From: Pilimelia terevasa
Lineage (GTDB): Bacteria; Actinomycetota; Actinomycetes; Mycobacteriales; Micromonosporaceae
Assembly (NCBI RefSeq): GCF_014647915.1
Contig: NZ_BMQC01000006.1
Location: 234,495 to 298,494, forward strand
DNA length: 64,000 nucleotides
Direction: 5' to 3'
In this document: positions 35,190 through 44,299 of the stretch, piece after piece
Numbering within the stretch: position 1 is the first letter of the stretch
Layout of the letters: each line of letters begins with the position of its first letter
Position numbers and translations under genes: made by a program
The notes under the pieces: generated by a model
Seen by the model: the letters and a program-made list of their open reading frames with translations, nothing else
The model's database searches: none
Told to the model about the DNA's origin: nothing

Positions 35190-36568
35190 CCCGCCGGCTC
35201 CTGCTGTCCTTCCTCACGTTCGCCGTACTCGTCCTGACCGGGCTCGCCGTCCCGCTCGGGCTCGTCTACCAGCGCAGCGAACGCCAGCACGCGTTCGGGC
35301 AGCTCGAACACGACGCCGAGGTGTTCGCCGCCTTCGTCGACGCCGCCCTCAACGACCGCCGCGCCGCCCAGGTGGACCTGCTGGCGCAGGAGTCGGCGGG
35401 GCGCCTGGGCGGGCACGTCGACGTGGTCGACGCCCGCGGCGAGGTGACCACCTGTACGCATCCGCGGAAGCACCCGCCGGGCAGCCTCGCCGCCGCCGCC
35501 GACATCCGGACGGTGCTCAGCGGCCACGGCCGGATCAGCACCCGCACCGCCGAGTCCGACGGCGTCGCCCTCATGTCCGTGGCCGTGCCGATCCACCCCG
35601 GCGTGGCGGCGCGCGGCGCGGTCCGGGTGAGCGTGCCCACCGCGCCGCTGACGTCGCGCATCGAGCAGTTCTGGCTCCTGCTCGCCGGTGTCGGCGTCGC
35701 TGTGCTCGCCGCCGTCGCCGGCATCGCGTTCGCCCTCGCCCGCTGGATCAGCAGGCCGGTGCGGGCGCTGGAGCGGGCGACGCGACACTGGGGCGACGGG
35801 ACCCTCCCGCCGCCGACGACCACCGGACCACCGGAGCTGCGCAGGCTCGCCACCACCTTCCACGCCGCGGCCAACCGGGTGCAGGCCCTGCTGGAGTCGC
35901 AGCGGTCCTTCGTGGGCCACGCGTCCCACCAACTCAAGACGCCGCTGGCCGCGCTGCGGCTGCGGCTGGAGAACCTGGAGCCGGACGTGGGCACGGACGG
36001 CGGCCGCAACCTGCAGGCGGCGATCGCCGAGACCGACCGGCTGGCCCACCTCGTGGAGATGCTGCTGCGGGTGGCCCGGTCGGAGCACGGGTCGCTGCCC
36101 CGGGGGCCGGTCGTGCTGGCCGACGCGGTCGCCGACCGGCTCTTCGTGTGGTCGCCGCTGGCCGCGGAGCGCGACGTGCGGCTGAGCGCGTCCGGCGCGC
36201 CGGACACCCAGGTGGTGGCCGTGACCGGCGCGGTGGACCAGATCCTGGACAACCTGCTGTCCAACGCCCTGCGGGCGGCCCCGCCCGGCAGCAGTGTGCG
36301 GATCGCCTGGCAACCGGACGGCGGCGGGATGGTCGCGCTGCACGTCGTCGACGCCGGACCGGGCCTGCCGGAGGAGCAGCGCCGGCAGGCGCTGGAACCG
36401 TTCTGGCGCGCCCCCGACGCCGGCAAGGGCGGCACGGGGCTCGGCCTCGCCCTGGTCCGCAGGCTCGCGGAGGTCGGCGGGGGCGCGGCCGCGCTGCACG
36501 CGGCCGCCGGCAGCGGCGGCGTGGACGCCGTGGTCACCTTCCCCGCCGACGAGCCGGTCGCGGCCTGA
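35186..36568 (+). CDS. Sensor histidine kinase
   Basis: 460 residues: first membrane segment about 7-27, an extracellular sensor domain, second segment about 165-185, HAMP (ARWISRPVRALERAT), H-box FVGHASHQLKTPLAALRLRL with the phospho-accepting His, then N-box QILDNLLSNALRAAP, G1 DAGPGLPEEQR and G2 GGTGLGLALVRR. Partner of the preceding regulator. The signal may relate to the divergent PepSY protein. Confidence 0.95.
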   Translation: MTRRLLLSFLTFAVLVLTGLAVPLGLVYQRSERQHAFGQLEHDAEVFAAFVDAALNDRRAAQVDLLAQESAGRLGGHVDVVDARGEVTTCTHPRKHPPGSLAAAADIRTVLSGHGRISTRTAESDGVALMSVAVPIHPGVAARGAVRVSVPTAPLTSRIEQFWLLLAGVGVAVLAAVAGIAFALARWISRPVRALERATRHWGDGTLPPPTTTGPPELRRLATTFHAAANRVQALLESQRSFVGHASHQLKTPLAALRLRLENLEPDVGTDGGRNLQAAIAETDRLAHLVEMLLRVARSEHGSLPRGPVVLADAVADRLFVWSPLAAERDVRLSASGAPDTQVVAVTGAVDQILDNLLSNALRAAPPGSSVRIAWQPDGGGMVALHVVDAGPGLPEEQRRQALEPFWRAPDAGKGGTGLGLALVRRLAEVGGGAAALHAAAGSGGVDAVVTFPADEPVAA

Positions 36569-36596
36569 GCGGGTACCGCGGGTTGCCCGGCGCGCC

Positions 36597-36602
36597 TACG
36601 GT
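36597..36602 (+). promoter_or_regulatory. -10 element of a leaderless promoter
   Basis: TACGGT ends six bases before the ATG of the M28 peptidase gene; no Shine-Dalgarno. Confidence 0.45.
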
Positions 36603-36608
36603 GCAGTC

Positions 36609-37544
36609 ATGCCAGCGCCCTCCCGACGCCCCGCCACCCGGGACACCCCGGCCGCCCCCGCGCGCACCGGCGCGCCGCCCGACGCGGCCGGTCCCCCGGC
36701 GCCGCAGATCGAGGACTCCCGCCCGATGGTCCACCTGGCGCGCCTCCAGCAGATCGCGGACGACCACGGCGGCAACCGCGCCCACGGCCGCCCCGGGTAC
36801 CGGGCCTCGGTGGAGTACGTCGCCGGTGTCCTGCGCGGCACGGGGTGGACAGTGACCCGGCAGCGCTTCACCCACCACGGCGCGGTGGGCTGGAACGTCC
36901 TGGCCGAGTGGCCGCACGGCGACCCGGACCACGTCGTCGTGCTCGGCGCCCACCTGGACTCCGTGCCCGAGGGGCCGGGCATCAACGACAACGGCTCCGG
37001 TACCGCCGCCGTACTGGAGACCGCGCTGGCCGTCGACCGCGCCCGGCTGCGGCCCGCCGCCCGGCTGCGCCTGGCCTGGTGGGGCCACGAGGAGGCGCAC
37101 GACGCCCTGGCCGGGTCCATGCACTACACCCGGAGCCTGGCCGGCCGGCAGCGCGCCGCGATCCGCGCGTACCTGAACTTCGACATGGTGGGCGCCCACG
37201 GCACCACCTGCTGGGACGTCTACCACAGCCACCCGGCGCTCGGGCGGCTGCTCGACGGGCACTTCGCCACGTGCCGCCTGGCCACCCGGCAGGTCCGCAA
37301 CCCGGACGACACCGATAGCTGGTCGTTCAGCCGCTACGGCATCCCGGTCGGCGGCATCGAGTCCGGCCACGACCCCTGCTACCACCGCCCCGGCGACACC
37401 CTCGCCAACGTCGACCCGCGCGTCCTCGGCGTCGCCACCAACCTCGCCGTCGCCGCCGCCTGGCGGCTGGCCCACGACCGGGCGCTGCTGCGCGACCTGG
37501 AGCACCGCTCCGCCGGCCGACGGCGCCAGCCCGCGCGGCCGTAG
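36609..37544 (+). CDS. M28-family zinc metallopeptidase
   Basis: 311 residues. Zinc/catalytic motifs of co-catalytic aminopeptidases: GAHLDSVPEGPGINDNGSG (His, Asp), WWGHEEAHDALAGS (Glu-Glu), NFDMVG (Asp) and CYHRPGDTLAN (His). No signal peptide, but a Pro-rich N terminus, so it is cytoplasmic or exported by an unknown route. Likely aminopeptidase; specificity unknown. Confidence 0.9.
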   Translation: MPAPSRRPATRDTPAAPARTGAPPDAAGPPAPQIEDSRPMVHLARLQQIADDHGGNRAHGRPGYRASVEYVAGVLRGTGWTVTRQRFTHHGAVGWNVLAEWPHGDPDHVVVLGAHLDSVPEGPGINDNGSGTAAVLETALAVDRARLRPAARLRLAWWGHEEAHDALAGSMHYTRSLAGRQRAAIRAYLNFDMVGAHGTTCWDVYHSHPALGRLLDGHFATCRLATRQVRNPDDTDSWSFSRYGIPVGGIESGHDPCYHRPGDTLANVDPRVLGVATNLAVAAAWRLAHDRALLRDLEHRSAGRRRQPARP

Positions 37545-37555
37545 ACCGCCGGGGG

Positions 37556-37591
37556 CGGGCCGGGCGGTGCGTCCCGGCGGTCCCCGGCCCG
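37556..37591. terminator. GC-rich hairpin between convergent genes
   Basis: CGGGCCGGG (37556-37564) pairs with CCCGGCCCG (37583-37591) between the M28 and YdeI-like genes. No U-run. Confidence 0.45.
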
Positions 37592-37594
37592 TGA

Positions 37595-38206
37595 TCAGGA
37601 GGGCGGCGGGGCCTGCGGCCTGGCCTTCTGGGGGTAGGGCGTCTCGTGGCGGGCGAGCATCGCGACGCACTCGCCGATCTTCCGCTCGCGCGTCTCCGCG
37701 CGCTTGACGGCGTTGACGCGGTGGATGAGGGCGAAGCGGTTGGCGCTGGTGAGTACGTCGAACATCGCCCGGGCGGCGGGTACGGCGGCGATCGCGGCCG
37801 CGAGGTCGGCCGGCACCTGGGCCTCCGAGGGCGGGGCGTAGGCGGCCGCCCAGCGCCCGTCCGCCTTCGCGGCCTCCACCGCGGCGCGGCCCGCGGGCAG
37901 CATCCGCCCCTGGGCCTCCAGCCGCGCCACGTTGGCGACGTTGCGCTGGGACCAGGCACTGCGGGCCCGGCGCGGGGTGAACCGGATCCAGGACGTCTCC
38001 TGGTCCCGCTTGCGGCCCTGCCCGTCGATCCAGCCGGCGCAGAGGGCCTCGTCGACCGCCTGCTGCCAGGTCAGCGTGGTGACGGTACCGCCCTTGCGGG
38101 TCAGGGCCAGCCAGACGCCCGTCGACGTCGCGTGGTGGGCCGCCAGCCACGCGCGCAGCGCCCCGGCGTCCGCGACGATCAGCTCGTCCAGGTCGGCTCC
38201 TGACAT
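37595..38206 (-). CDS. YdeI/OmpD-associated family protein
   Basis: 203 residues: ALRAWLAAHHATSTGVWLAL, DEALCAGWIDGQGRKRD and SWIRFTPRRARSAWSQRNV are the conserved blocks of the YdeI-like family, with a C-terminal helical region FALIHRVNAVKRAETRERKI. Molecular role not established. Leaderless start likely (TAGCCT six bases before the ATG). Confidence 0.88.
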   Translation of the reverse strand: MSGADLDELIVADAGALRAWLAAHHATSTGVWLALTRKGGTVTTLTWQQAVDEALCAGWIDGQGRKRDQETSWIRFTPRRARSAWSQRNVANVARLEAQGRMLPAGRAAVEAAKADGRWAAAYAPPSEAQVPADLAAAIAAVPAARAMFDVLTSANRFALIHRVNAVKRAETRERKIGECVAMLARHETPYPQKARPQAPPPS

Positions 38207-38212
38207 GCCAGC

Positions 38213-38218
38213 AGGCTA
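38213..38218 (-). promoter_or_regulatory. -10 element of a leaderless promoter
   Basis: TAGCCT on the reverse strand, six bases before ATG 38206. Confidence 0.45.
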
Positions 38219-38281
38219 ACCGGTCCGCCCCGGCCGCCACCGGGCGCCGGAGTCAGCCGCGCGGCACACCGGGCGGCGGAG

Positions 38282-40597
38282 TCAGTCGCGCGGCGGGCGG
38301 CGCTCGCCGGTCGCGGGCAGGGTGAGGGGTGCACCGGGCAGGCGGGCGACGACGGCCGGGTCGTGGGTGACCACCATCAGGGCCGTGCCGGCGGTACGGC
38401 GGACCTCGTCCAGGGTGTCCACGACCGCCGCGGCGGTCGTGGCGTCGAGAGCGCTGGTCACCTCGTCGCACAGCAGCAGACGCGGCCGGCAGGCGAGCGC
38501 CCGGGCGATGGCGACCCGCTGGCGCTGCCCGCCCGAGAGCGCGGCGGGCAGCCGGTGGGCGAGGTCGGGATCCAGGGACACCAGGGCGAGCAGGGCGTCC
38601 ACCTCGTCGGCGAGCGCGGCCGGCGGCACGGTGCGGAACTGGCGCAGGGGCCGGGCGACGATCGCCCCGACGCGGTGGTGCGGATTGAGCGAGGCGTACG
38701 GGTTCTGGGCGATGAGCTGGATGCGCCGCCGCAGCGCGCCGGTCCGGCGGGCCAGGGGGAAGGGCAGCGGCTCCCCGTCGAGGAGCACCTCGCCGTCGAC
38801 GGGCTCGACCAGCCCGGCGACCGTACGCAGCAGGGTGGACTTGCCGCAGCCGGACGGGCCGACGACCGTCACGACGCCGCCGGCCGGCACCGTCAGGCTC
38901 AGCCCGTCGATCAGCGTGCCGGCGCCCGGCCGGCCGACGGTCAGGTCCCGGACCCGCAGGGCCGCCGGAGCGCCGCCCGCGGGCGGCTCCGGCGCCGGCA
39001 GCGCGCGCAGCGTCGACGTGGCGCTCGGTACCGGCGGGACCGGCGCCGCCGCGGCCCGGTCCAGCCGCACGACCTCGTCGGCGTAGCGGGTCACCGCGGC
39101 CTCGTCGTGCGAGATGAGCAGGACCGCGGTACCGCCGCCGCGGGCGCGCCGCACGACCTCGTCGAGGACGGCGGCCGTGGTGGCCGGGTCGAGTCCGCTG
39201 GTCGGCTCGTCCAGTACCAGGATCGGGGGGTCCGCAGCCAGCGCCACCGCCAGCGCCGCGCGCTGCGCCTGTCCGCCGGAGAGCGTGTGCGGCCGGCGGT
39301 CGGCGAACGACCCGTCCAGGCCGGCCCGGCGCAGCGCCGCGACGGTCTGCGCCGCCCGCCGCGCGCGCGGGACCGCGCGGGCGGCCAGGACGTCGCCGAT
39401 CAGCCGACGCAGCGGCCGGTGCGGCGGCAGCCCGGTCCGCGGGTCCTGGGCCACGTAGCCCACCGAGCGGGCCCGGAGGCGGCGGAGCCGGCGCCGGGGT
39501 ACCGCCGGGCCGGTCGGCTCGCCGGCGAGGTGGGCGACGCCGCCGGTCCACACCAGGCCCGGCCGGACGGCGCCCAGCAGGGCCAGCGCGCAGCTCGTCT
39601 TGCCGCAGCCCGACGGGCCGACCAGCGCGACCACCCGCCCCGGCCACAGGGTCAGATGCGCCCCGCCGACCACCGCCCGCCCCGCACTGTCGCGCAACTC
39701 CAGTCCGCGCAGGGCGGCCACCGCGCCAGCGGCGTCGGGCGCGCCCGTGCCGGCGGCCGGCGGCGCGGACGGCCGGCGGCCGCGCCGCGCTGCGGCGGGC
39801 GCGGCCCCGCCGCGGTCACCGACCCGCCCGGCGGCCCAGCTCAGCGCCAGCAGCAGCGCGAACAGGCACGCCGCCGGGGCCAGGACCGCGGCCGGCTGGA
39901 TACCCAGCCCGGCCCGGTTCTCAAAGACCATCAGGCCCCAGTCGGGGGTGGGCGGCGCTGCCCCGAAGCCGAGGAAGGCGGCCGTGGCGCCGGTGTAGAC
40001 CGCGGCGGTGAAGCGGATCGGCACGTCGGCGGCCAGCGGGCGGGCCAGGTACGGCAGCACCTCCCGGCCGAGCACGGCCGGGCCGCTCTCGCCGCGCAGC
40101 ACGGCGACCTCGACGTGGTCGCGCGCCAGCGCGGACCGGGCGACCGCCCGCACCGTCCGCACCACGTCCGGCAGCAGGATGCCGACGGTGGCCGCCGCGA
40201 CCCCGAGCACGCCGGGCCCCGTGGCGACCACCACCACCGCCAGCAGGACGAACGCCGGCAGGGCCAGCAGGAGGTCGGCGACGCCGCCCACGGCGGTGTC
40301 GACGCCGCCCCGGCGGTGCGCGGCCAGCAGCCCCAGCGCGGTACCGAGCGCGTACGCCAGGACCGTGGCCAGGGCGGCGGTGAGCAGCAGCCGCTGCCCA
40401 CCGGCGAGCGTCCGGCTGAGCACGTCCACGCCCGCGTAGTCGGTGCCCAGCGGCCGGCCGGGGGCGGGCGGCCCGTAGGGGATGTCGACCGGCGCGGCGA
40501 CCGAGCCGGGCGCGAGGGCGGGGCCGGCGAGGGCCGCCGCCACCAGCAGGGCCACGGGCGCCCACACCAGCGCGCGGCGGACGGTACCGCGGCTCAC
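38282..40597 (-). CDS. Fused DppC-like permease with two ABC ATPase domains
   Basis: 771 residues, normally three genes. Residues about 1-270 are a DppC-type permease (RPLGTDYAGVDVLSRTLAG, then the EAA loop VEVAVLRGESGPAVLGREVLPY). ABC1 (about 297-515) has Walker A VGPSGCGKTSCAL, signature TLSGGQAQR and Walker B PILVLDEPTSGLD. ABC2 (about 544-771) has VGPSGCGKSTLLR, ALSGGQRQRVAIAR and LLLCDEVTSALD. The two ATPases correspond to DppD and DppF. The GTG start overlaps the stop of the first permease. The frame is uninterrupted, so the fusion is real in this assembly. Imports a peptide or metal chelate with the SBP. Confidence 0.9.
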   Translation of the reverse strand: MSRGTVRRALVWAPVALLVAAALAGPALAPGSVAAPVDIPYGPPAPGRPLGTDYAGVDVLSRTLAGGQRLLLTAALATVLAYALGTALGLLAAHRRGGVDTAVGGVADLLLALPAFVLLAVVVVATGPGVLGVAAATVGILLPDVVRTVRAVARSALARDHVEVAVLRGESGPAVLGREVLPYLARPLAADVPIRFTAAVYTGATAAFLGFGAAPPTPDWGLMVFENRAGLGIQPAAVLAPAACLFALLLALSWAAGRVGDRGGAAPAAARRGRRPSAPPAAGTGAPDAAGAVAALRGLELRDSAGRAVVGGAHLTLWPGRVVALVGPSGCGKTSCALALLGAVRPGLVWTGGVAHLAGEPTGPAVPRRRLRRLRARSVGYVAQDPRTGLPPHRPLRRLIGDVLAARAVPRARRAAQTVAALRRAGLDGSFADRRPHTLSGGQAQRAALAVALAADPPILVLDEPTSGLDPATTAAVLDEVVRRARGGGTAVLLISHDEAAVTRYADEVVRLDRAAAAPVPPVPSATSTLRALPAPEPPAGGAPAALRVRDLTVGRPGAGTLIDGLSLTVPAGGVVTVVGPSGCGKSTLLRTVAGLVEPVDGEVLLDGEPLPFPLARRTGALRRRIQLIAQNPYASLNPHHRVGAIVARPLRQFRTVPPAALADEVDALLALVSLDPDLAHRLPAALSGGQRQRVAIARALACRPRLLLCDEVTSALDATTAAAVVDTLDEVRRTAGTALMVVTHDPAVVARLPGAPLTLPATGERRPPRD

Positions 40598-41610
40598 CGG
40601 GCCGACCCCGCCGGGTCGAGCGCGCGGGCGGCCAGGTCGGCGCACAGGTTGACGGCCACGGCCGCCGCCGCCGCCAGCAGCGCCAGCGCCTGGACCACCG
40701 GCACGTCCCGCTGGTTCACCGCCTCCACCATCGCCGAGGCCAGGCCCGGGTAGCCGAACAGCGTCTCCACGACCAGCGCCCCGCCGAGCAGGTACGTCAG
40801 CGTGCGCGCGAGCATCGGCAGCGCGGCCGGCAGCGCCGCCGGCAGGACGTAGCAGCGGACGACCCGCCCCTCCGGTACCCCGTTCAGCCGGGCGGCGGCG
40901 GCCGCGTCGGCGGCGCCGGCCACGGCGACGCCCGCCCGGACCAGCCGCACCGTCGGCGCCAGGCTGGCCAGCGTCAGGGCGGCCACCGGCAGCACCAGCA
41001 CCGAGGGCTGCCCGAGCGGTCCCTGGCCCTCGGGCAGGTAGGACACCGCGGGCAGCCAGCCCAGGCCGACGGCGAAGACGCTCACCAGGGCCACGCCGAC
41101 CACGAACTCGGGCAGCGCCAGCAGCACCACGCTGGCGGCGCCCACCACCCGGTCGGGGCGGCGGCGCGGCCGCAGTCCGGCCCACGTGCCGAGCAGCAGC
41201 GCGGCCGGGGTGAGGACGGCGGCGGCCGCGGCGGCGAGGATCGCCGAGTTGCCCAGGCGGTCGGCGATCAGGTCGGTCACCGGTCGGCCGGAGATCAGCG
41301 AGGTGCCGAGGTCGCCGCGCGCGGCGGCGCCGAGCCAGCCCAGGTAGCGCTGGGCCGGCGGCTGGTCCAGGCCCAGCTCGGTGCGCAGCGCCTGCACCGT
41401 GGCGGGGTCGGCCGCCGGCCCGAGCCGGGCCGACGCCGCGTCACCGGCGGCGAGCGCCGTGGCGACGAACACGCCGAGGGTCACTGCGAGAAGCACGGCG
41501 AGCGCCCCGAGCAGCCGCCCGGCCACCAACCGCCCGGCACCCGACCGCCCGGCCACCAACCGCCCGGGCACCGACGCTCGCGGCGGCCGGGCGGGCGCCC
41601 GGTCGCCCAT
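40594..41610 (-). CDS. DppB-like ABC transporter permease
   Basis: 338 residues with six membrane segments. DppB features: LRTELGLDQPPAQRYLGWLGAAARGDLGTSL after the first segment, and the EAA-type loop AAAARLNGVPEGRVVRCYVLP. The N-terminal 40 residues contain an imperfect repeat (GRLVAGRSGAGRLVAGRLLG). ATG 41610 shares one base with the SBP stop. Confidence 0.92.
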   Translation of the reverse strand: MGDRAPARPPRASVPGRLVAGRSGAGRLVAGRLLGALAVLLAVTLGVFVATALAAGDAASARLGPAADPATVQALRTELGLDQPPAQRYLGWLGAAARGDLGTSLISGRPVTDLIADRLGNSAILAAAAAAVLTPAALLLGTWAGLRPRRRPDRVVGAASVVLLALPEFVVGVALVSVFAVGLGWLPAVSYLPEGQGPLGQPSVLVLPVAALTLASLAPTVRLVRAGVAVAGAADAAAAARLNGVPEGRVVRCYVLPAALPAALPMLARTLTYLLGGALVVETLFGYPGLASAMVEAVNQRDVPVVQALALLAAAAAVAVNLCADLAARALDPAGSAR

Positions 41611-43181
41611 CAGGCGAGGAACGCGTCGCGGAAGCTCGGCCAGGCGGCGTAGCCGCGCGCCTGCACGTGGTGTACCCGGGTGTCCGCCAGGGCGACGACG
41701 GGTGCACGGGCGTAGATCAGGTCCCCGCCCTTGTCGTGCAGGAAGTGCTGGATGTCGCCCAGGGCGGTGGTCCGCTTCTCCTCCGTCGTCGCGCCGCGCA
41801 CCGCTTGGACGAGCGGATCGATCGCCGGCCCGGCCAGGCCGGTGAACCCCGCGACCGCGCCGGTGCCGTAGTAGTACAGCACCTCCAGCGGCAGCGGCTT
41901 CGGGTGGTTGTTCAGCGACTGCGCCGGGGCGCGGGAGCCGGCCGGGTCGCGGTAGTAGTCGGCCGCGGGCACCTTGTCCAGGCGGACCGTCACCCCGGCC
42001 GCGCGGGCCTGCTCGGCGAGGGCGAGCGCGGCCTCGACCATCCCGTACTCGTAGTCGCTGGTCCGCAGCGGGAAGCTCAGGCCACTCGCGCCGGCCGCGG
42101 TCAGCAGGCTTTTGGCGCGCTCGGGGTCGTGGTCCCGGCTCGGCAGGTCCGTGGCGTAGTACGGGAAGTGGGCACCGAGGCGGTCCTGGGCCGGCTCGCC
42201 CATGCCGAGCGTGACCGTCCGCACCATCGCGGTGCGGTCGACGGCGTACCGCATCGCTTCGACGACCCGGGCGTCGGTGAACGGGGCCTGGGCGCGGTGG
42301 AAGGCGATGCCGAGATCCACCCACGCCGACTTCGGGGGCGTCAGGACCTGCAGGGCCGGGTTGCCCGCCTCGGCGCGGGCGGCGGGCAGCGGCACGCTCG
42401 CGGCGTAGTCCACCTGACCGGCCTTGAGGGCGTTGACCCGGGCGGTGGCGTCGAGAACGGGGACCAGTTCCAGCTCGTCGAGGTACGGCCCGCCGGAGTC
42501 CGCGCCCCAGTAGTTCCGGTTGGCGGCCAGCACCGCCGGCTTGCCGGGCTGGTAGCTGGTGATCGTGAACGGGCCGCTGCCGGCGGCCCGGTCGAAGTCG
42601 GTCGTGCCGGCCGGGACGACGAACAGCGACTGGGTGAGCACCAGGTCGAAGAAGGCGTTCGGCCGGCGGAGTACCACGGCGAGGGTGCGCGGGTCGGCCG
42701 CGCGGCTGGCGGCGAAATCCACGTCGGCCAGCAGGGCCGACTGGGGGGCCTTGTGCTCCACGTAGGCGCGCAGGCTGAACAGCACGTCGGCGGCGGTGAC
42801 CGGGCGGTTGTTGGGGAAGGCCGGCCCGGAGCGCAGGCGGATGGTCCAGCGGGTGCCGGTGGCGTCCCCCTCGACCGACTCGGCCAGGCGCCACACCGGA
42901 CGGCCGTCGTCGTCCAGTTCGCCGACGGTGTCGTAGACGACCCGCGCCCGGACGTAGCCGACTGCCGTCATCACCGCGTAGAGCACGTTGGCGGTGTCCG
43001 CGGTCCCCCCGATGAACGCGGCCCGCAGCCGGCCGCCGCGGCGCGGCGGGGTGTCGGCGGACCTCGGCGGAGCGGAGTGCTGCCGCGCGCACCCGGCGGC
43101 GCCGATCAGGCCGGTACCGGCCAGGGCGAGACCGGCACCGGCGTGCAACAGGCGACGGCGTGACAGGCCAGGGCCAGGCAT
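41610..43181 (-). CDS. Solute-binding lipoprotein of ABC importer (SBP family 5)
   Basis: 523 residues. Tat signal (LSRRRLLHAGAGLALAG) plus lipobox LIGAAGC, so exported folded and lipid-anchored. SBP_bac_5 blocks: WTIRLRSGPAFPNNRPVTAADVLFSL, SGPFTITSYQPGKPAVLAANRNYWG and VVEAMRYAVDRTAMVRTV. Such proteins bind peptides, nickel or metallophore chelates. First gene of the transporter operon; a Zur-like box overlaps its promoter, hinting at zinc or zincophore uptake (inference). Confidence 0.93.
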   Translation of the reverse strand: MPGPGLSRRRLLHAGAGLALAGTGLIGAAGCARQHSAPPRSADTPPRRGGRLRAAFIGGTADTANVLYAVMTAVGYVRARVVYDTVGELDDDGRPVWRLAESVEGDATGTRWTIRLRSGPAFPNNRPVTAADVLFSLRAYVEHKAPQSALLADVDFAASRAADPRTLAVVLRRPNAFFDLVLTQSLFVVPAGTTDFDRAAGSGPFTITSYQPGKPAVLAANRNYWGADSGGPYLDELELVPVLDATARVNALKAGQVDYAASVPLPAARAEAGNPALQVLTPPKSAWVDLGIAFHRAQAPFTDARVVEAMRYAVDRTAMVRTVTLGMGEPAQDRLGAHFPYYATDLPSRDHDPERAKSLLTAAGASGLSFPLRTSDYEYGMVEAALALAEQARAAGVTVRLDKVPAADYYRDPAGSRAPAQSLNNHPKPLPLEVLYYYGTGAVAGFTGLAGPAIDPLVQAVRGATTEEKRTTALGDIQHFLHDKGGDLIYARAPVVALADTRVHHVQARGYAAWPSFRDAFLA

Positions 43182-43214
43182 GGGGACCTTTCAGCAGACG
43201 GACCACTGTAGGCC

Positions 43215-43243
43215 AGGCTACGGAGATCATTCGAAAATGGCAA
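43215..43243 (-). promoter_or_regulatory. Putative promoter of the ABC importer operon
   Basis: On the reverse strand, TTGCCA (43238-43243) and TAGCCT (43215-43220) with a 17-base spacer, about 34 bases before the SBP start. Confidence 0.45.
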
Positions 43244-43252
43244 CTGTTTTCA
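43238..43252 (-). promoter_or_regulatory. Zur-like operator
   Basis: TGAAAACAGTTGCCA is a 7-1-7 imperfect dyad close to actinobacterial Zur boxes (TGAAAATGATTTTCA type). It overlaps the putative -35, consistent with zinc-dependent repression. Confidence 0.45.
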
Positions 43253-43714
43253 TTGGACGTGAAGCGGCATTCCCACCCCGACGACGAGGAAGTCGCCCGG
43301 GAGTTCCGCGCCGCCGTCCAGTAGAAATGTCGACAAGACTTACCGCCCCGACTCCGCGGTCCTACTATCAGCGAAACGGGCGACGGGATGCCACTCGCGG
43401 TGGGAGGACCTCGGCCGGCTGGGTGACGTCCTCGGCGGCCCGCTGGCGTTCGCCGCCGTCGCCGCGGGGGCAGTCGCGGCGGAAGCGGACGGCGCGGACG
43501 GTCACGTGGGTCCTGCCGGTCCTGCCCGGCGGCGGCGTACTCGTCGCCCTGGCGTTCCGCTCGTGGGCGCCGCTGGCCGCTCCTCTGGTCTCCCTCCCCC
43601 GCCCGCAGCGCAGACGCCCGAACCCCGACCGCCGTTCGACCTCGACCCGCCCGGCCTCGGCGGTTTCTGATCCCCGACGGACCGAACCCGCTGCCTGACG
43701 TGGGGAGCTCCCCG

Positions 43715-44299
43715 ATGACCACGCTGGAAGAACGACTCGGACTCGCCCCGCCGGCCGACCCGGCCGGGGCACCCGTCTGGCTCCTCGACGTCGACGGCGT
43801 CATCAATGCCCGCAAGCCCCGCTGGAGCGCCGCGCCGCACCACGGCACCGCCCACGCCGCAGGCTTCCCCTACCCCATGCGGTGGGCGCCGGCCCTCCTC
43901 GACCGCATCCGCGACCTGCACACCGCCGGCGGCGCGCAGGTCGTGTGGTGCTCCACGTGGTGCGCCTTCTCGAACCAGGTGGAGCGCCTGTTCCGGCTCC
44001 CCCCGCTGGAGCGGGCCTTCGCCGACCAGGTGCACGGCGAGCACGCCGACCGGCTGAAGGTCGAGGCCGCACGGCGGGTTCTCGCCCGCGGGCGGCGGCT
44101 GATCTGGACCGATGACGAGGTCGTACCGCTCGCGGACAGTCCGCTGCACGCCGAACTGACCGGGACCGGCCGGGCGTTGTTGATCCGGCCCGAGTCGCGG
44201 GCGGGGCTCAACCCGGAACACATGGACACCATCGAGGCGTTCACCGCTTCCGCCCAGTCGGCGACGGGCAGTACCGGTACCGGTACCGCCGACTGTTGA
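43715..44299 (+). CDS. HAD-like domain protein
   Basis: 194 residues. Motif I WLLDVDGVINA with the nucleophile Asp, motif II WCSTWC and motif III WTDDE in the correct order identify a HAD-superfamily hydrolase of the small uncapped type often annotated as secreted or hypothetical in actinomycetes. Substrate unknown. ATG 43715 is preferred over GTG 43700 because GGGGAG lies seven bases upstream. The C terminus is Ser/Gly/Thr-rich. Confidence 0.85.
   Translation: MTTLEERLGLAPPADPAGAPVWLLDVDGVINARKPRWSAAPHHGTAHAAGFPYPMRWAPALLDRIRDLHTAGGAQVVWCSTWCAFSNQVERLFRLPPLERAFADQVHGEHADRLKVEAARRVLARGRRLIWTDDEVVPLADSPLHAELTGTGRALLIRPESRAGLNPEHMDTIEAFTASAQSATGSTGTGTADC

Larger units (their letters stand above)
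43182..43714. other. Intergenic region with promoter and possible decayed gene
   Basis: 533 bases. The left part carries the transporter promoter and a Zur-like box. From about 43380 to 43690 codon bias is high in two different frames in turn (EDLGRLGDVLGGPLAFAAV, then VTWVLPVLPGGGVLVALAF), suggesting a frameshifted remnant of a membrane protein gene. A 21-codon frame at 43259-43321 ends DDEEVAREFRAAVQ. Nothing intact is seen. Confidence 0.35.

Noticed and set aside
38253..39647. Alternative frame over the fused ABC protein
   Set aside because: Lacks Walker and signature motifs, which lie in the 38282-40597 frame.
42988..43698. 236-codon frame upstream of the HAD-like gene
   Set aside because: Its first part is antisense to the solute-binding protein N terminus; only a short later segment has coding character, treated as a possible remnant.
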